Source of the DNA: an uncultured Brachybacterium sp.
Lineage (GTDB): Bacteria > Actinomycetota > Actinomycetes > Actinomycetales > Dermabacteraceae
DNA: 64,000 nucleotides
Reading direction: 5' to 3'
Assembly (NCBI RefSeq): GCF_947500705.1
Contig: NZ_CANMSY010000001.1
Coordinates: 558,001-622,000, forward strand
In this document: positions 17,898-26,239 of the stretch, one piece after another
Numbering within the stretch: position 1 is the stretch's first letter
Layout of the letters: the number at the start of each line of letters is the position of its first letter
The notes under the pieces: model-generated
Told to the model about the DNA's origin: nothing
The model's database searches: none
Seen by the model: only the letters and a program-made list of their open reading frames with translations
Translations under genes and position numbers: made by a program

Positions 17898-17926
17898 GCA
17901 GCAGGCGCAGGGGCGCGCGGCGGCCG

Positions 17927-18961
17927 TCAGCCGAGCTCGCCCTCCAGGATGCTCAGCACGTCCGCCTCCCGGAAGCCGAGCGCCCGGTTCAGCGCGAGCA
18001 TCGGGGCGTTGTCGAGCGCCGTATAGGTCTGGATCCAGCGTGAGGACTTCGCCTCGGGCACGGCAGCGAGGTTCTCGAGGTTCGCGAGCTTCAGGGCGCG
18101 CCCGATGCCCCGGCCGCGATGCGCCCGGTCCACCAGGGTGTCGTCCTGGGTGAGGATCTCGGGGTCGTGACGGTTCACGAAGATCTCGGTGTATCCGACG
18201 GCGACTCCACCGTCGTGGGCGAGACCGCGCACGAGCGTCCAGCCCTGAGCGTGCATGCGCTGCTCGTTGCGGCGGATCTCGCTGACATCGGCGCGGGAGG
18301 CCGGGCGGGTGAGGTCGCCCATCGGCACGTCGGCCTCCATCTGTGTGGTGAGACGCGCCCAGTCCTCGAGGCACTCCTCGGGGCAGGCCCCCTGCCAGGT
18401 GCGCACCTCGATCCCGGGCGCAGGGCGCGCCTCGGCCTGCAGCAGCGCACGGTCCAGCGGCAGATCGAGCAGCAGGCGGTGCTCCTGGTTCGCGACACGC
18501 AGCCCCTGCGCGCGGGCGAAGGCGACGCCCTCCTCGCTGTAGGTCTCTGCCTGGATCACCGCGGCGTGGCCGGTCAGCGCGCCGCGCACGGCGGCGGCGA
18601 GCGCTGTGCCGATGCCCTGGCGGCGATGCGCCGGGAGCACAGAGATCTCGACCTCGGCGGGATCCGCGGGGTCGACGTCGGCGCCCGCCGCTCCGACCAG
18701 CTCCCCGTCGCGTCGCGCCACCAGGAGCACGGAGAGCCGCTGGGGCTTCGGGTCAGAGAAGCGCGCGAGGATCGTCTCCTCGCTCGCCCACCACGCCGCC
18801 TCACGGCCGGCGTTGAATCCCTCCCCCAGCACGGCGTTCCAGGCGAGCAGCGCCTCGCGGTCGGCGGGGTCGACAGGGCTGATCTGCACCGGGCTGTTCT
18901 GGGCAGGGCTGTGCTGGGCAGGACTGTTCTGGGCGGGGCTCATCGGGGCATCCCACCACAT
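17927..18961 (-). CDS. Tandem-GNAT N-acetyltransferase
   Basis: 344 aa with two GNAT halves. The first carries the acetyl-CoA loop HRRQGIGTALAAAVRGAL (about 120-140) and the second RGRGIGRALKLANLENL (about 275-295), near the layout of mycothiol-synthase-like two-domain acetyltransferases. The substrate is unknown. The start at 18961 is chosen for the AGGAGC site nine bases upstream; 18943 is an alternative. Residues 9-28 are a Ser-Pro-Ala-Gln-Asn repeat from four 15-bp units (18876-18935). The gene precedes the sulfur operon on the same strand but is separated from ssuB by 141 bp. Confidence 0.82.
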   Translation of the reverse strand: MWWDAPMSPAQNSPAQHSPAQNSPVQISPVDPADREALLAWNAVLGEGFNAGREAAWWASEETILARFSDPKPQRLSVLLVARRDGELVGAAGADVDPADPAEVEISVLPAHRRQGIGTALAAAVRGALTGHAAVIQAETYSEEGVAFARAQGLRVANQEHRLLLDLPLDRALLQAEARPAPGIEVRTWQGACPEECLEDWARLTTQMEADVPMGDLTRPASRADVSEIRRNEQRMHAQGWTLVRGLAHDGGVAVGYTEIFVNRHDPEILTQDDTLVDRAHRGRGIGRALKLANLENLAAVPEAKSSRWIQTYTALDNAPMLALNRALGFREADVLSILEGELG

Positions 18962-19119
18962 CGGCGCCCGCTCCTGCTGCGAATATCGCTTCCTTCGCAC
19001 ATGCTCCGCACGTGCGCCGCAGGTCACCCGCAGAGTCAAGCCACACCAGGTCGAGGCCATCTGGGCCGTCCCGCAGACCATGGGCCGACAAATGCTTCTC
19101 TTCGGCTGGTTCAAGTCTC

Positions 19120-19148
19120 TTCACGTGCGCGGGAGCCGCTCCTAGCGT
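19120..19148 (+). promoter_or_regulatory. Candidate promoter of the NlpC/P60 gene
   Basis: TTCACG (19120-19125), 17-bp spacer, TAGCGT (19143-19148). The -10 fits the actinobacterial TAnnnT form. The expected start point, about 19155, is the first base of the outer stem of the leader RNA. Confidence 0.45.
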
Positions 19149-19155
19149 TGATCTC

Positions 19156-19234
19156 GCATTCCTCGGACGCCCCGGCTGTGGGCCCGCTCCCACAGGACCT
19201 CACCGCTCCTCCCGAGAGCCGCGTCGAGGAATGC
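19156..19234 (+). ncRNA. Structured 5' leader, possible cis-regulatory RNA
   Basis: A 10-bp perfect outer stem, GCATTCCTCG (19156-19165) with CGAGGAATGC (19225-19234), encloses a 7-bp hairpin CTGTGGG/CCCACAG (19176-19182 and 19189-19195, loop CCCGCT) and a smaller GCTC/GAGC hairpin. The result is a three-way-junction shape. It sits 39 nt before the start of a cell-wall hydrolase gene. It does not show the conserved core of the ydaO (c-di-AMP) riboswitch that precedes many such genes. Function is not established. Confidence 0.45.
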
Positions 19235-19273
19235 ACCAGACCACCAGCAGTACGCGAGAAGGATCAGCACCCC

Positions 19274-20125
19274 ATGACTCACCTGAACACGCACCGCGCA
19301 GCCGGCCGCGCTGTCACCCCGCTCACCGGCACCCACCGTGCGGCGCGCACTCTCTGCGGCAGCGCCGTGCTCGGCACCATCCTGGTCGGCACCGCCTTCG
19401 CCGGCGGCACTTCCGCGATGGCGAACGACACCGCTCTCGCCGGCGCCGACGAGGGCCCCAGCACCACCCATTCCGCTCCCGTCGCCTCCGACTCCGACTC
19501 GCACTCCGGCAGCGCGTCCCAGAAGCTGCGCCAGGGCGATTCCGGCGAGGCCGTCGAGGAGCTGCAGTCCGCGCTGAACGCTCAGGGCGCAGAGCTGCCC
19601 GAGACCGGCTTCTTCGGCTCCATGACCGACGCCGCGGTCCAGGACTTCCAGGCCGCCAACGGCCTCCAGGTCGACGGCGTGGTGGGCCCCGAGACCCACG
19701 GCGCACTCGGCGGTGCCCCCTCCTTCGAGGCCTCCTCCGGGGGCGCTCCGTCCGCCGGCGCGACCGCGGTCCCGGCCTCCGTCACCTCCGGGACCGGCAG
19801 CGCGATCGTCGACGCCGCCCGCTCCGCCGTCGGCACCCCCTACTCCTGGGGTGGCAGCTCGCTCAGCGGCATGGACTGCTCGGGCCTGGTGAACCACGCC
19901 TACGAGGCCGCCGGCATCGACGTGCCGCGCACCAGCAGCCAGATCGCCGCCCAGGGCCGCAGCATCTCCCAGTCGGAGGCGCAGCCCGGCGACCTCGTCG
20001 TGTGGCCCGGCCACGTCGCGATCTACGCCGGCGACGGCCAGATCATCGACGCCTCCGGCTCGAAGCAGCAGGTCGTCGAGCGCGGCCTGTGGGGCAACCC
20101 CACCGGGTTCGTCACCTACCGCTGA
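19274..20125 (+). CDS. Secreted NlpC/P60 peptidase with peptidoglycan-binding domain
   Basis: 283 aa. The signal peptide ends near AMA-ND (residue 50). A PG_binding_1 domain follows (about 84-146: LRQGDSGEAVEELQSALNAQ to VVGPETHGALGG), then a Ser/Gly/Ala linker. A C-terminal NlpC/P60 domain has the catalytic cysteine in GMDCSGLV (C202) and His in GHVAIYAG (H247). Such enzymes cut gamma-D-Glu-diamino acid bonds in wall peptides and act outside the membrane. The ATG at 19274 follows AGAAGGA and gives a proper signal sequence. It is monocistronic, with a structured leader in front and a hairpin behind. Confidence 0.9.
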   Translation: MTHLNTHRAAGRAVTPLTGTHRAARTLCGSAVLGTILVGTAFAGGTSAMANDTALAGADEGPSTTHSAPVASDSDSHSGSASQKLRQGDSGEAVEELQSALNAQGAELPETGFFGSMTDAAVQDFQAANGLQVDGVVGPETHGALGGAPSFEASSGGAPSAGATAVPASVTSGTGSAIVDAARSAVGTPYSWGGSSLSGMDCSGLVNHAYEAAGIDVPRTSSQIAAQGRSISQSEAQPGDLVVWPGHVAIYAGDGQIIDASGSKQQVVERGLWGNPTGFVTYR

Positions 20126-20155
20126 TCCCACCGTCGGCTCGCACGCCGACTCACC

Positions 20156-20190
20156 GAGGCCCGGTTCCGCCGCACGCGGGGCCGGGCCTC
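20156..20190. terminator. Hairpin between NlpC/P60 and GNAT genes
   Basis: GAGGCCCGG (20156-20164) pairs with CCGGGCCTC (20182-20190), a 9-bp perfect stem with a 17-nt loop, between two convergent stops. No T-run. Confidence 0.55.
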
Positions 20191-20221
20191 GCCCATGCCC
20201 CGTGAGGGGGGGCCGGAGCGC

Positions 20222-20830
20222 TCAGCCGCGCAGGCGGTGCTCCAGGGAGGCCTTCACGCCGCTCCACTCCCAGGCCAGGATCGAGTAGACGACCGTATGG
20301 CGCAGGGTGCCATCGGGCATGATCCGGTGGGCGCGCAGGATCCCGTCCTGCTGGGCGCCGAGCCGCTCGACAGCGCGGCGCGAGGTGGTGTTGAGGTGAT
20401 GGACCCGGAACTCGACGCCCAGGCAGCCGAGCTCCTCGAAGGCGTGCGTGAGCAGGGCCAGCTTCACTGCGGCGTTGATCCCGGTGCCGTGGGTCGAGCC
20501 CGCCAGGTAGGTGGTGCCGATCTCCAGGCGCCGGTCCCGCAGGGAGATGTTCAAGAAGGTGGTGTGGCCGACCACCCGCTCGCTCGCCCGGTCGATCACC
20601 GCCCAGGAGGCCGTCGTCCCGGCCGCATCGGAGGCGCACTGCGCGGCGACGGCCTCCGCGACCCGTTCCGGTGAGGGGACGTGGGGCGCGTAGGGGATCC
20701 TCCAGATCTCCCCGTCGGTCACCACCTCGCGCAGCCCGTCGACGTGCTGCTCGCCGAGCGGCTCGAGCCGAACCCGCTGGTTCTCGAGCGGCACGGGAAG
20801 GGGCTGGGGCATGGGGGCGGTGCTCGTCAT
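20222..20830 (-). CDS. RimJ/RimL-type GNAT N-acetyltransferase
   Basis: 202 aa. It starts with the family pattern VRLEPLGEQHVDGLREVV, has GHTTFLNISLRDRRLEIGTTYL in the middle of the fold, the CoA-loop region GTGINAAVKLALLTHAFEELG, and the late block HHLNTTSRRAVERLGAQQDG typical of protein or small-molecule N-acetyltransferases of the RimJ/RimL group. The substrate is unknown. The start at 20830 is the most upstream Met that still leaves a reasonable leader; an alternative is 20812. Convergent with the NlpC/P60 gene. Confidence 0.82.
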   Translation of the reverse strand: MTSTAPMPQPLPVPLENQRVRLEPLGEQHVDGLREVVTDGEIWRIPYAPHVPSPERVAEAVAAQCASDAAGTTASWAVIDRASERVVGHTTFLNISLRDRRLEIGTTYLAGSTHGTGINAAVKLALLTHAFEELGCLGVEFRVHHLNTTSRRAVERLGAQQDGILRAHRIMPDGTLRHTVVYSILAWEWSGVKASLEHRLRG

Positions 20831-20928
20831 CCCCCGATCATGCGCGGGACGCGGCAGCAGTGTCGATCCTTCCCGCATGCCGACATCGGTCTCGCGACGC
20901 CGTGCTGGCAGGCGGGATCTCGCAGTTC

Positions 20929-20984
20929 CGTTCTCGCGGCGTCATGCTCGCGATCTCGTTCTCGCGACGTCATCTTCGCGATCT
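20929..20984 (+). promoter_or_regulatory. 28-bp tandem repeat, candidate activator sites
   Basis: Two adjacent 28-bp units starting CGTTCTCGCG differ at only three positions (20929-20956 and 20957-20984). Each contains CGTCAT and a TCGCGA palindrome. They end 24 bp before the candidate -35 box, the usual place for an activator. A third, partial GCGTCAT follows at 20995. Confidence 0.5.
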
Positions 20985-21007
20985 GCGTCGTGCCGCGTCA
21001 TAAATCT

Positions 21008-21035
21008 TTGGTGCGAGCCAAGCGCTACTTATGCT
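21008..21035 (+). promoter_or_regulatory. Candidate promoter of the DszC-like operon
   Basis: TTGGTG (21008-21013), 16-bp spacer, TATGCT (21030-21035). The -10 fits TAnnnT. The transcript would begin near 21042, giving a leader of about 115 nt. Confidence 0.4.
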
Positions 21036-21156
21036 CGGCGGCGTCCTCCTCGGAGGGCACCCGCACACCGCCCCCGCCCCTCACCGCGTGTGCTGCGCTC
21101 ACCCGCGGCTCGCGCCGGACCAGGTCGCCGACCCCCGCCTGAAAGGTGCCCCACCG

Positions 21157-22566
21157 ATGACTGAGACCCTTCACGAGGCAGCCCCCGCTGCGCGACCGAT
21201 CGAGGAGTCCTTCGATGCCTCGGTGTCCGGAGATGCCTCGGTGTCCGGCGGCGCCTCGGTGTCCGGCGGCGCCTCGGTCTCCCACGCCGCAGCCGGCAGC
21301 TCCGCGTCCAGCGACGCGACGGACCGGGACGCGACGGCCTGGGACGCCGCAGCCTGGGACGTGCTGCTCGCGGAGGCCTCTCAGCAGGTGCGGCAGCGCG
21401 AGGCCGAGCACGTCCTGCCCCGCGCGCTGCTCGCTCAGCTGCTCCAGCTCGGTTTCGGCCGGGTCCGGGTGCCGGTGGCGCACGGCGGGTTCGGGTGGTC
21501 GCTGCGCGAGACCTTCGAGCACCTCACCGACCTCGCCGCCGCGGACTCCCACCTGGCCCACCTCTTCCGCGGGCACTTCGTGCTGCTGGAGGAGGTGGCG
21601 CTGTTCGCGGAGCCCGGGGAGCGCGAGCTCTGGTTCGCCCGCGCCGTCGCCGGGGACTTCATCGGCAACGCCCAGTCGGAGAAGTCCGAGACGCTCGACA
21701 TCGCCACCACTCTCACCCGCGAGGGTGACCGGCTGGTGCTCAGCGGCACCAAGTACTACACGACCGGGAGCATCTACGCGGACTGGATCGATCTGCTCGC
21801 CACCAATGAGGACGGTGACCTCGTGCTGGCGACGGTCTCCACCGACCAGCCGGGAGTCGTCTCCGAGGACGACTGGGACGGATTCGGCCAGCAGCTCACC
21901 GGCACCGGCACCACGCATTTCACCAGCGCCCTGGTCAACCCTGCACACGTGCGCGGCACCGACCGATCCACTGTCGAGGGCCAGCTGCGGCAGGGGCTGT
22001 TCCAGCTGGTCCTGCTCGCGGTGATCGCTGGGATCGGTCAGGCCGCCGTGAGCGAGTCCGTGACCTATGTCCAGGGGCGGCGCCGGCTGTTCGGTCGCCT
22101 GGGAGCCACCGAGGTCCGCGAGGACCCCCTCGTCCAGGACACCATCGGCTCCGCCTCCTCAGGGGCCTTCGCCGCCCGCACCCTGGTCCTGGCCGTCGCC
22201 GAGCGCTGGGATCAGATCATCGGCCTGCATCAGGAAGGCCTCGCCACGGAGGCGGACTTCCGTGAGGGCAAGCGCGACGTCTACCGGATCCAGGGCGAGA
22301 TCGTCGACCGGGTGCTCGCGCTGACCACCGACCTCTTCGAGGTCGGCGGTGCCTCGCAGGTGTCCACGCGGCACGGCTTCGACCGCTTCTGGCGACATGC
22401 CCGCACCGTCGCCTCCCACAACCCGATGAAGCAGCGACGCCGACTGATCGGCGCCTATGAGCTCGGAGTCGAAGAGAGCGCCGAGCAGTTCGGGGACGTC
22501 GCACCGACGACTCCCGCTCCCTCTGCCACGCCCCGTGACCTCACCGCACCAGGAGCCCACCGATGA
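21157..22566 (+). CDS. DszC/SfnB-like flavin monooxygenase (acyl-CoA dehydrogenase fold)
   Basis: 469 aa. Acyl-CoA dehydrogenase fold: N-terminal helices with HGGFGWSLRETFEHLTDLAAADSHLAHLF, the flavin-contact block FIGNAQSEKSETLDIATTL, the strand region LSGTKYYTTGSIYADWIDLLA, and a C-terminal helical domain ending VGGASQVSTRHGFDRFWRHARTVASHNP. That ending is typical of DszC/SfnB-type flavin enzymes of sulfur scavenging rather than true acyl-CoA dehydrogenases. Residues ~19-42 are an Ala-Ser-Val-Ser-Gly repeat from four 18-bp units (21213-21284). The start follows GAAAGGTG. The stop overlaps the next gene's ATG, tying it to the ABC transporter. The exact substrate is unknown. Confidence 0.8.
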   Translation: MTETLHEAAPAARPIEESFDASVSGDASVSGGASVSGGASVSHAAAGSSASSDATDRDATAWDAAAWDVLLAEASQQVRQREAEHVLPRALLAQLLQLGFGRVRVPVAHGGFGWSLRETFEHLTDLAAADSHLAHLFRGHFVLLEEVALFAEPGERELWFARAVAGDFIGNAQSEKSETLDIATTLTREGDRLVLSGTKYYTTGSIYADWIDLLATNEDGDLVLATVSTDQPGVVSEDDWDGFGQQLTGTGTTHFTSALVNPAHVRGTDRSTVEGQLRQGLFQLVLLAVIAGIGQAAVSESVTYVQGRRRLFGRLGATEVREDPLVQDTIGSASSGAFAARTLVLAVAERWDQIIGLHQEGLATEADFREGKRDVYRIQGEIVDRVLALTTDLFEVGGASQVSTRHGFDRFWRHARTVASHNPMKQRRRLIGAYELGVEESAEQFGDVAPTTPAPSATPRDLTAPGAHR

Positions 22567-24326
22567 GCGACAAGAACCACCCCGCCGCGCAGGACCCCGC
22601 CTCCCAGCGGCTCGAGGAGGCCCTCGCCCGGGCCAGCTCCGAGGACGGCAGGATCCGTCGACGGCGCATGATCGGCGGCGGGATCGCCGCGGTCGCCGTG
22701 GTCGGTGCGGCCTCCGCCTGGGGCCTGGCCAGCCGTGGCGGGGCCGACACTTCCGCCTCGGGCGGCACCGCCGGCGGCTCCGCCGCCGGCGACGCCCCCG
22801 GCAGCCCGGTGAGCGGTGGGACCCTCGTGTACCTCGACGCCGAGGCGAGCCGCTCCACCCAGCCGCAGGGCGCCGGCACCTGGCAGGACTCCGCCTACCT
22901 CGAGAACATCGCCGACCGCCTGATCTGGAAGGACCCGGCCACCGGCGAGCTGCAGCCCTACATCGCCGAGAGCTGGGAGATCTCCTCGGACGGACTCACC
23001 TACACCTTCACCATCCGTGAGGGCGTGACCTATTCCGACGGCACGTCGCTGGATGTCGCGAGCGTGGCCCGGAACCTCCAGTGGCAGGCCGACGGCGATG
23101 AGGCCAAGGGCATCCAGCCCTCGATCCAGTGGCCGCGGCTCGACGCGATCAGCACCGCGGGCAGCACCGTCGCCGTGACCCTGCTCGAGCCCTACGCCGA
23201 GTTCCTCGACGTGCTCTCGGGATGGGCCGCCGTGCTCGTCGCAGATGCCACGATCGATGCACCGCTGGAGAGCCAGCAGCAGATCACCGGGATCATCGGC
23301 AGCGGCCCGTTCGTCGTCGAGAGCGAGAAGTACGGCGAGAAGATCGTGTTCGTGCGGCGGCAGGGCTACGACTGGGCCCCGCCGAGCCTCGCGCATCAGG
23401 GCGAGGCGCGCCTGGAGCGCATCGAGGTCCACGCCGTCACCGACGACACCACCCGGCTGGGCACCCTCCGCTCAGGACAGGCCGATCTGATCCGCTACAT
23501 CCAGCCCGCCGACGAGCTCCAGCTCGCCGAGGACCCGTCCTTCCAGGTCCTCTCTGCGCAGGGCATCGGCGCGACCAACCATTGGCAGCTGCGGGTCTCG
23601 ATCCCCGCGCTGCAGGACGTGCGCGTGCGCCAGGCGCTCCAGATCGGCATCGATCGCGCCTCCCTGGTCAGCGACCTCTACACCGAGAACTGGGCGGTCG
23701 CCCGGAGCGTGGTCACCGAGGACGCCTTCGGCTTCGTCGACCTCAGCACCCAGCTCGCCCACGACCCCGCCGGAGCTGCCGCCCTGCTCGATGACGCCGG
23801 CTATGCGGACGTCGACAGCGAGGGCTATCGCAGCCGGGATGGCGAGCGCCTGTCGCTGATCACCGTCATCGATGTCTACGACTCGACCGCCAAGCCGCTG
23901 TACCAGCTGGTCCAGTCCCAGCTCAAGGAGCTCGGCATCGAGCTGACGCTGCGTGATGCGGACTACTCCCAGGTCTCGGAGGCATACGCCGCCCCCGACG
24001 TCGCCACGGTCCGCTCCGGCTGGCCCTACCCGGCGACCTGGGCGACGCTGCGCACCCAGTGGGGGTCTGAGGGCACCGACACCTTCTCCCTCGACGGCGC
24101 CGATCCGATCCTCGATGAGCTGCTCGCCGCGCAGGCCGTCGCGACGGATCCCGCCGAGCGGTCCGCGCTGCTGGCGGAGCTGCAGCACCATGTCATCGAG
24201 AACGCCTACGTCCTCCCCCTGCTCAAGGACTCCCAGATCTTCGCCGCGCAGAGCGATGTGCAGGACTTCTCCTGGAGCGCCGAGGCGAGACCGCTGTTCT
24301 ACACCACGTGGCTCGACCGCCCGTGA
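22563..24326 (+). CDS. Peptide/nickel-type ABC transporter substrate-binding protein
   Basis: 587 aa. Begins with a cytoplasmic stretch, then RIRRRRMIGGGIAAVAVVGAA, an Arg-rich segment plus one hydrophobic helix that can act as a Tat-like signal or anchor; no lipobox Cys follows. The mature part is an SBP_bac_5 (OppA/DppA) protein: ENIADRLIWKDPATGELQPY, AESWEISSDGLTYTFTIREG and RQALQIGIDRASLVSDLY are the usual blocks. Coupled to a DszC-like gene upstream (ATGA overlap), so the ligand may be an organosulfur compound rather than a peptide; that is inference from context. Confidence 0.87.
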   Translation: MSDKNHPAAQDPASQRLEEALARASSEDGRIRRRRMIGGGIAAVAVVGAASAWGLASRGGADTSASGGTAGGSAAGDAPGSPVSGGTLVYLDAEASRSTQPQGAGTWQDSAYLENIADRLIWKDPATGELQPYIAESWEISSDGLTYTFTIREGVTYSDGTSLDVASVARNLQWQADGDEAKGIQPSIQWPRLDAISTAGSTVAVTLLEPYAEFLDVLSGWAAVLVADATIDAPLESQQQITGIIGSGPFVVESEKYGEKIVFVRRQGYDWAPPSLAHQGEARLERIEVHAVTDDTTRLGTLRSGQADLIRYIQPADELQLAEDPSFQVLSAQGIGATNHWQLRVSIPALQDVRVRQALQIGIDRASLVSDLYTENWAVARSVVTEDAFGFVDLSTQLAHDPAGAAALLDDAGYADVDSEGYRSRDGERLSLITVIDVYDSTAKPLYQLVQSQLKELGIELTLRDADYSQVSEAYAAPDVATVRSGWPYPATWATLRTQWGSEGTDTFSLDGADPILDELLAAQAVATDPAERSALLAELQHHVIENAYVLPLLKDSQIFAAQSDVQDFSWSAEARPLFYTTWLDRP

Positions 24327-24348
24327 CCCCGTGAGGAGAACCCCCACC

Positions 24349-25347
24349 ATGCGCTCCCGTTATCTCGTCACCCGGATCCTCCAGGCCGTGCTGGTCGTGG
24401 CCATCACCTACCTGCTCACCTACTGGGTGCTGTTCGCCCTGCCGGGCGATCCGGTCGCCAATCGCCTCGACAACCCGCAGAACCCGGTCCCGCCCGGCCA
24501 GGCGAAGGCGATCCTCGAGTACTACAACCTCGATCAGCCCGCGCTGCTGCAGTTCCTCATCACGGTCGGGCGGCTGCTCCAGGGCGATCTCGGCTACTCG
24601 CTGGGGACCGGGCGCGCCGTGAGCGACATGCTGCTGCAGGGTCTCGGTTCGACCCTGCTGCTCGCGCTCGCGGCGCTGGTCGTCGCCGCGGTGATCGCCA
24701 CCGGGGTGGGGCTGCTCGCGGTCTTCGCGCCCTGGGGGCCGGTGCGCAGCCTCGCCCGTCTGGTGCCGACGCTGTCCCTGGCCACGCCCAGCTTCCTGAT
24801 CGGCCTGCTGCTGCTGCAGATCTTCTCCTACCAGCTCGGCTGGGTCTCCTCCCTGGACACGGAGAGCCTGACCAGCCTGCTCCTGCCCGCGCTGACCCTC
24901 GGCATCGCCGCCAGCCCCTCGATCACCCAGGTGCTCATCCAGGGTCTGACCGAGGCGAACGGGAGGCCCTTCGTCCGGGTGCTCCGCTCACGGGGCCTGT
25001 CCCATCGTGCGATCGCCGCCCGCCATGTCGTCCGCAACGGGTCGATCCCCGCGCTGACCCTGCTGGCCCTGACGATCGCGGATCTCCTCGCCGGCTCCGT
25101 GATCGTGGAGTCGGTCTTCCACCGCGCAGGGCTCGGCTATGTCACCGAACAGGCGGTCCGCTCGCAGGACGGACCGATCGTGCTCGCCGTGGTGCTGCTG
25201 GTCTCCTCGCTGTACTCGCTGGTCAACCTCGCCACGGACCTGCTGTATCCGGTGATCGATCCCCGGATCAGCATCACCGAGTCACGTCTGGGAGCCGGCG
25301 CCCCGGCCTCTCGCTCCGCCCAGCCCGCCCTGACCGAAGGAGCGTGA
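24349..25347 (+). CDS. ABC transporter permease (DppB type)
   Basis: 332 aa with about six hydrophobic segments, the first at residues 8-30. It has the family N-terminal block PGDPVANRLDNPQNPVPPGQAKAILEYYNLDQP and the coupling loop VRVLRSRGLSHRAIAARHVVRNGSIP. The start follows GTGAGGAGAAC, 22 bp after the binding-protein stop. Forms the membrane channel with the next gene product. Confidence 0.9.
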   Translation: MRSRYLVTRILQAVLVVAITYLLTYWVLFALPGDPVANRLDNPQNPVPPGQAKAILEYYNLDQPALLQFLITVGRLLQGDLGYSLGTGRAVSDMLLQGLGSTLLLALAALVVAAVIATGVGLLAVFAPWGPVRSLARLVPTLSLATPSFLIGLLLLQIFSYQLGWVSSLDTESLTSLLLPALTLGIAASPSITQVLIQGLTEANGRPFVRVLRSRGLSHRAIAARHVVRNGSIPALTLLALTIADLLAGSVIVESVFHRAGLGYVTEQAVRSQDGPIVLAVVLLVSSLYSLVNLATDLLYPVIDPRISITESRLGAGAPASRSAQPALTEGA

Positions 25348-25351
25348 CCCC

Positions 25352-26239
25352 GTGACGAGCATCCTCTCCCCGGCGACACCCGCGAGCCGTCGTACACCGC
25401 CCCGCGCCCCCAGGGGCCTGGCCTCGCACGGCTCGGCCTCCCTCGGCATCGTGGACATCGCCGCGATGCTGCTGCTGGCGCTGCTGGTCATCGCGGTCCT
25501 CGCGCCCGCTCTGCTCGCCCCCGGCGACCCGCTCGGCACCGCGACCGCGCAGGCGCTGGAGGGCCCCTCGCTCACCCACTGGCTGGGCACGGACTACCTC
25601 GGCCGCGACGTCTACACCCGGATCGTCCACGGGGCGCGGACCTCGCTCAGCGCCTCCGCCGTCGCCGTCGCGGTGGGTCTTGCGGGCGGTCTCGCCCTCG
25701 GCATCGTCTCGGGCTACCTGGGCGGCTGGGTCGATGCGGTGGTCAGCCGCCTGATCGATGTGCTGCTGTCCGTGCCGGGCCTGCTGCTGTCGATGGTGAT
25801 CATCGTGGCCCTGGGCTTCGGGGCGATCAACGCCGCGATCGCCGTGGGCATCTCCTCGATCGCGAGCTTCGCCCGGGTGACTCGCGCCGAGGTGCTCACC
25901 GTGCGGACCTCCTCCTATGTCGAGGCGGCGCAGCATCAGGGCTCCTCGCGCCCGCGCACCCTGATCCACCACATCCTCCCCAACGCGGTCGGCCCGGTCG
26001 CCTCGCTGATACCGCTGCAGTTCGGCGGCTCGATCGTCTGGATCTCCTCGCTGAGCTTCCTGGGCTTCGGCGCGGTGCCTCCGCACCCCGAGTGGGGACT
26101 CCTGGTCGCCGAGGGCCGTCAGTACCTGCTCTCCGCCCCCTGGCTGCTCCTCGCTCCCGGAGCGGTCATCGTCATCACCGTGCTCGCGGCATCCCATCTG
26201 CAGGGTGTCCTGGGAAGACTCCGGAGGACCACCGCATGA
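25352..26239 (+). CDS. ABC transporter permease (DppC type)
   Basis: 295 aa. DppC/OppC permease with the N-terminal block HWLGTDYLGRDVYTRIVHGARTSL and the coupling loop YVEAAQHQGSSRPRTLIHHILPNAVGP, plus five to six hydrophobic helices. GTG start 4 bp after the preceding stop. The stop overlaps the ATP-binding gene's ATG. Confidence 0.9.
   Translation: MTSILSPATPASRRTPPRAPRGLASHGSASLGIVDIAAMLLLALLVIAVLAPALLAPGDPLGTATAQALEGPSLTHWLGTDYLGRDVYTRIVHGARTSLSASAVAVAVGLAGGLALGIVSGYLGGWVDAVVSRLIDVLLSVPGLLLSMVIIVALGFGAINAAIAVGISSIASFARVTRAEVLTVRTSSYVEAAQHQGSSRPRTLIHHILPNAVGPVASLIPLQFGGSIVWISSLSFLGFGAVPPHPEWGLLVAEGRQYLLSAPWLLLAPGAVIVITVLAASHLQGVLGRLRRTTA

Larger units (their letters stand above)
18962..19273. 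other. 312-bp divergent intergenic region
   Basis: Region between the GNAT gene (-) and the NlpC/P60 gene (+). Its right half holds a promoter (19120-19148), a structured leader (19156-19234) and a ribosome site (AGAAGGA, 19257-19263). I see nothing specific in 18962-19110. Confidence 0.5.
20831..21156. other. 326-bp divergent intergenic region with repeats
   Basis: Lies between the GNAT gene (-) and the DszC-like gene (+). It contains a 28-bp tandem repeat (20929-20984), four copies of the palindrome TCGCGA (20892, 20948, 20962 and 20976), CGTCATAA (20996-21003) and a candidate promoter (21008-21035). Confidence 0.5.

Noticed and set aside
17786-17926. SAM or other sulfur riboswitch upstream of ssuB
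   Set aside because: The gap is 141 bp with only weak pairing (AGAATCT/AGATTCT 43 bp apart) and no conserved S-box or SAM-IV core.
19100-19273. ydaO (c-di-AMP) riboswitch
   Set aside because: Expected in front of NlpC/P60 genes, but the conserved ydaO core is not recognisable; reported instead as an unclassified structured leader.
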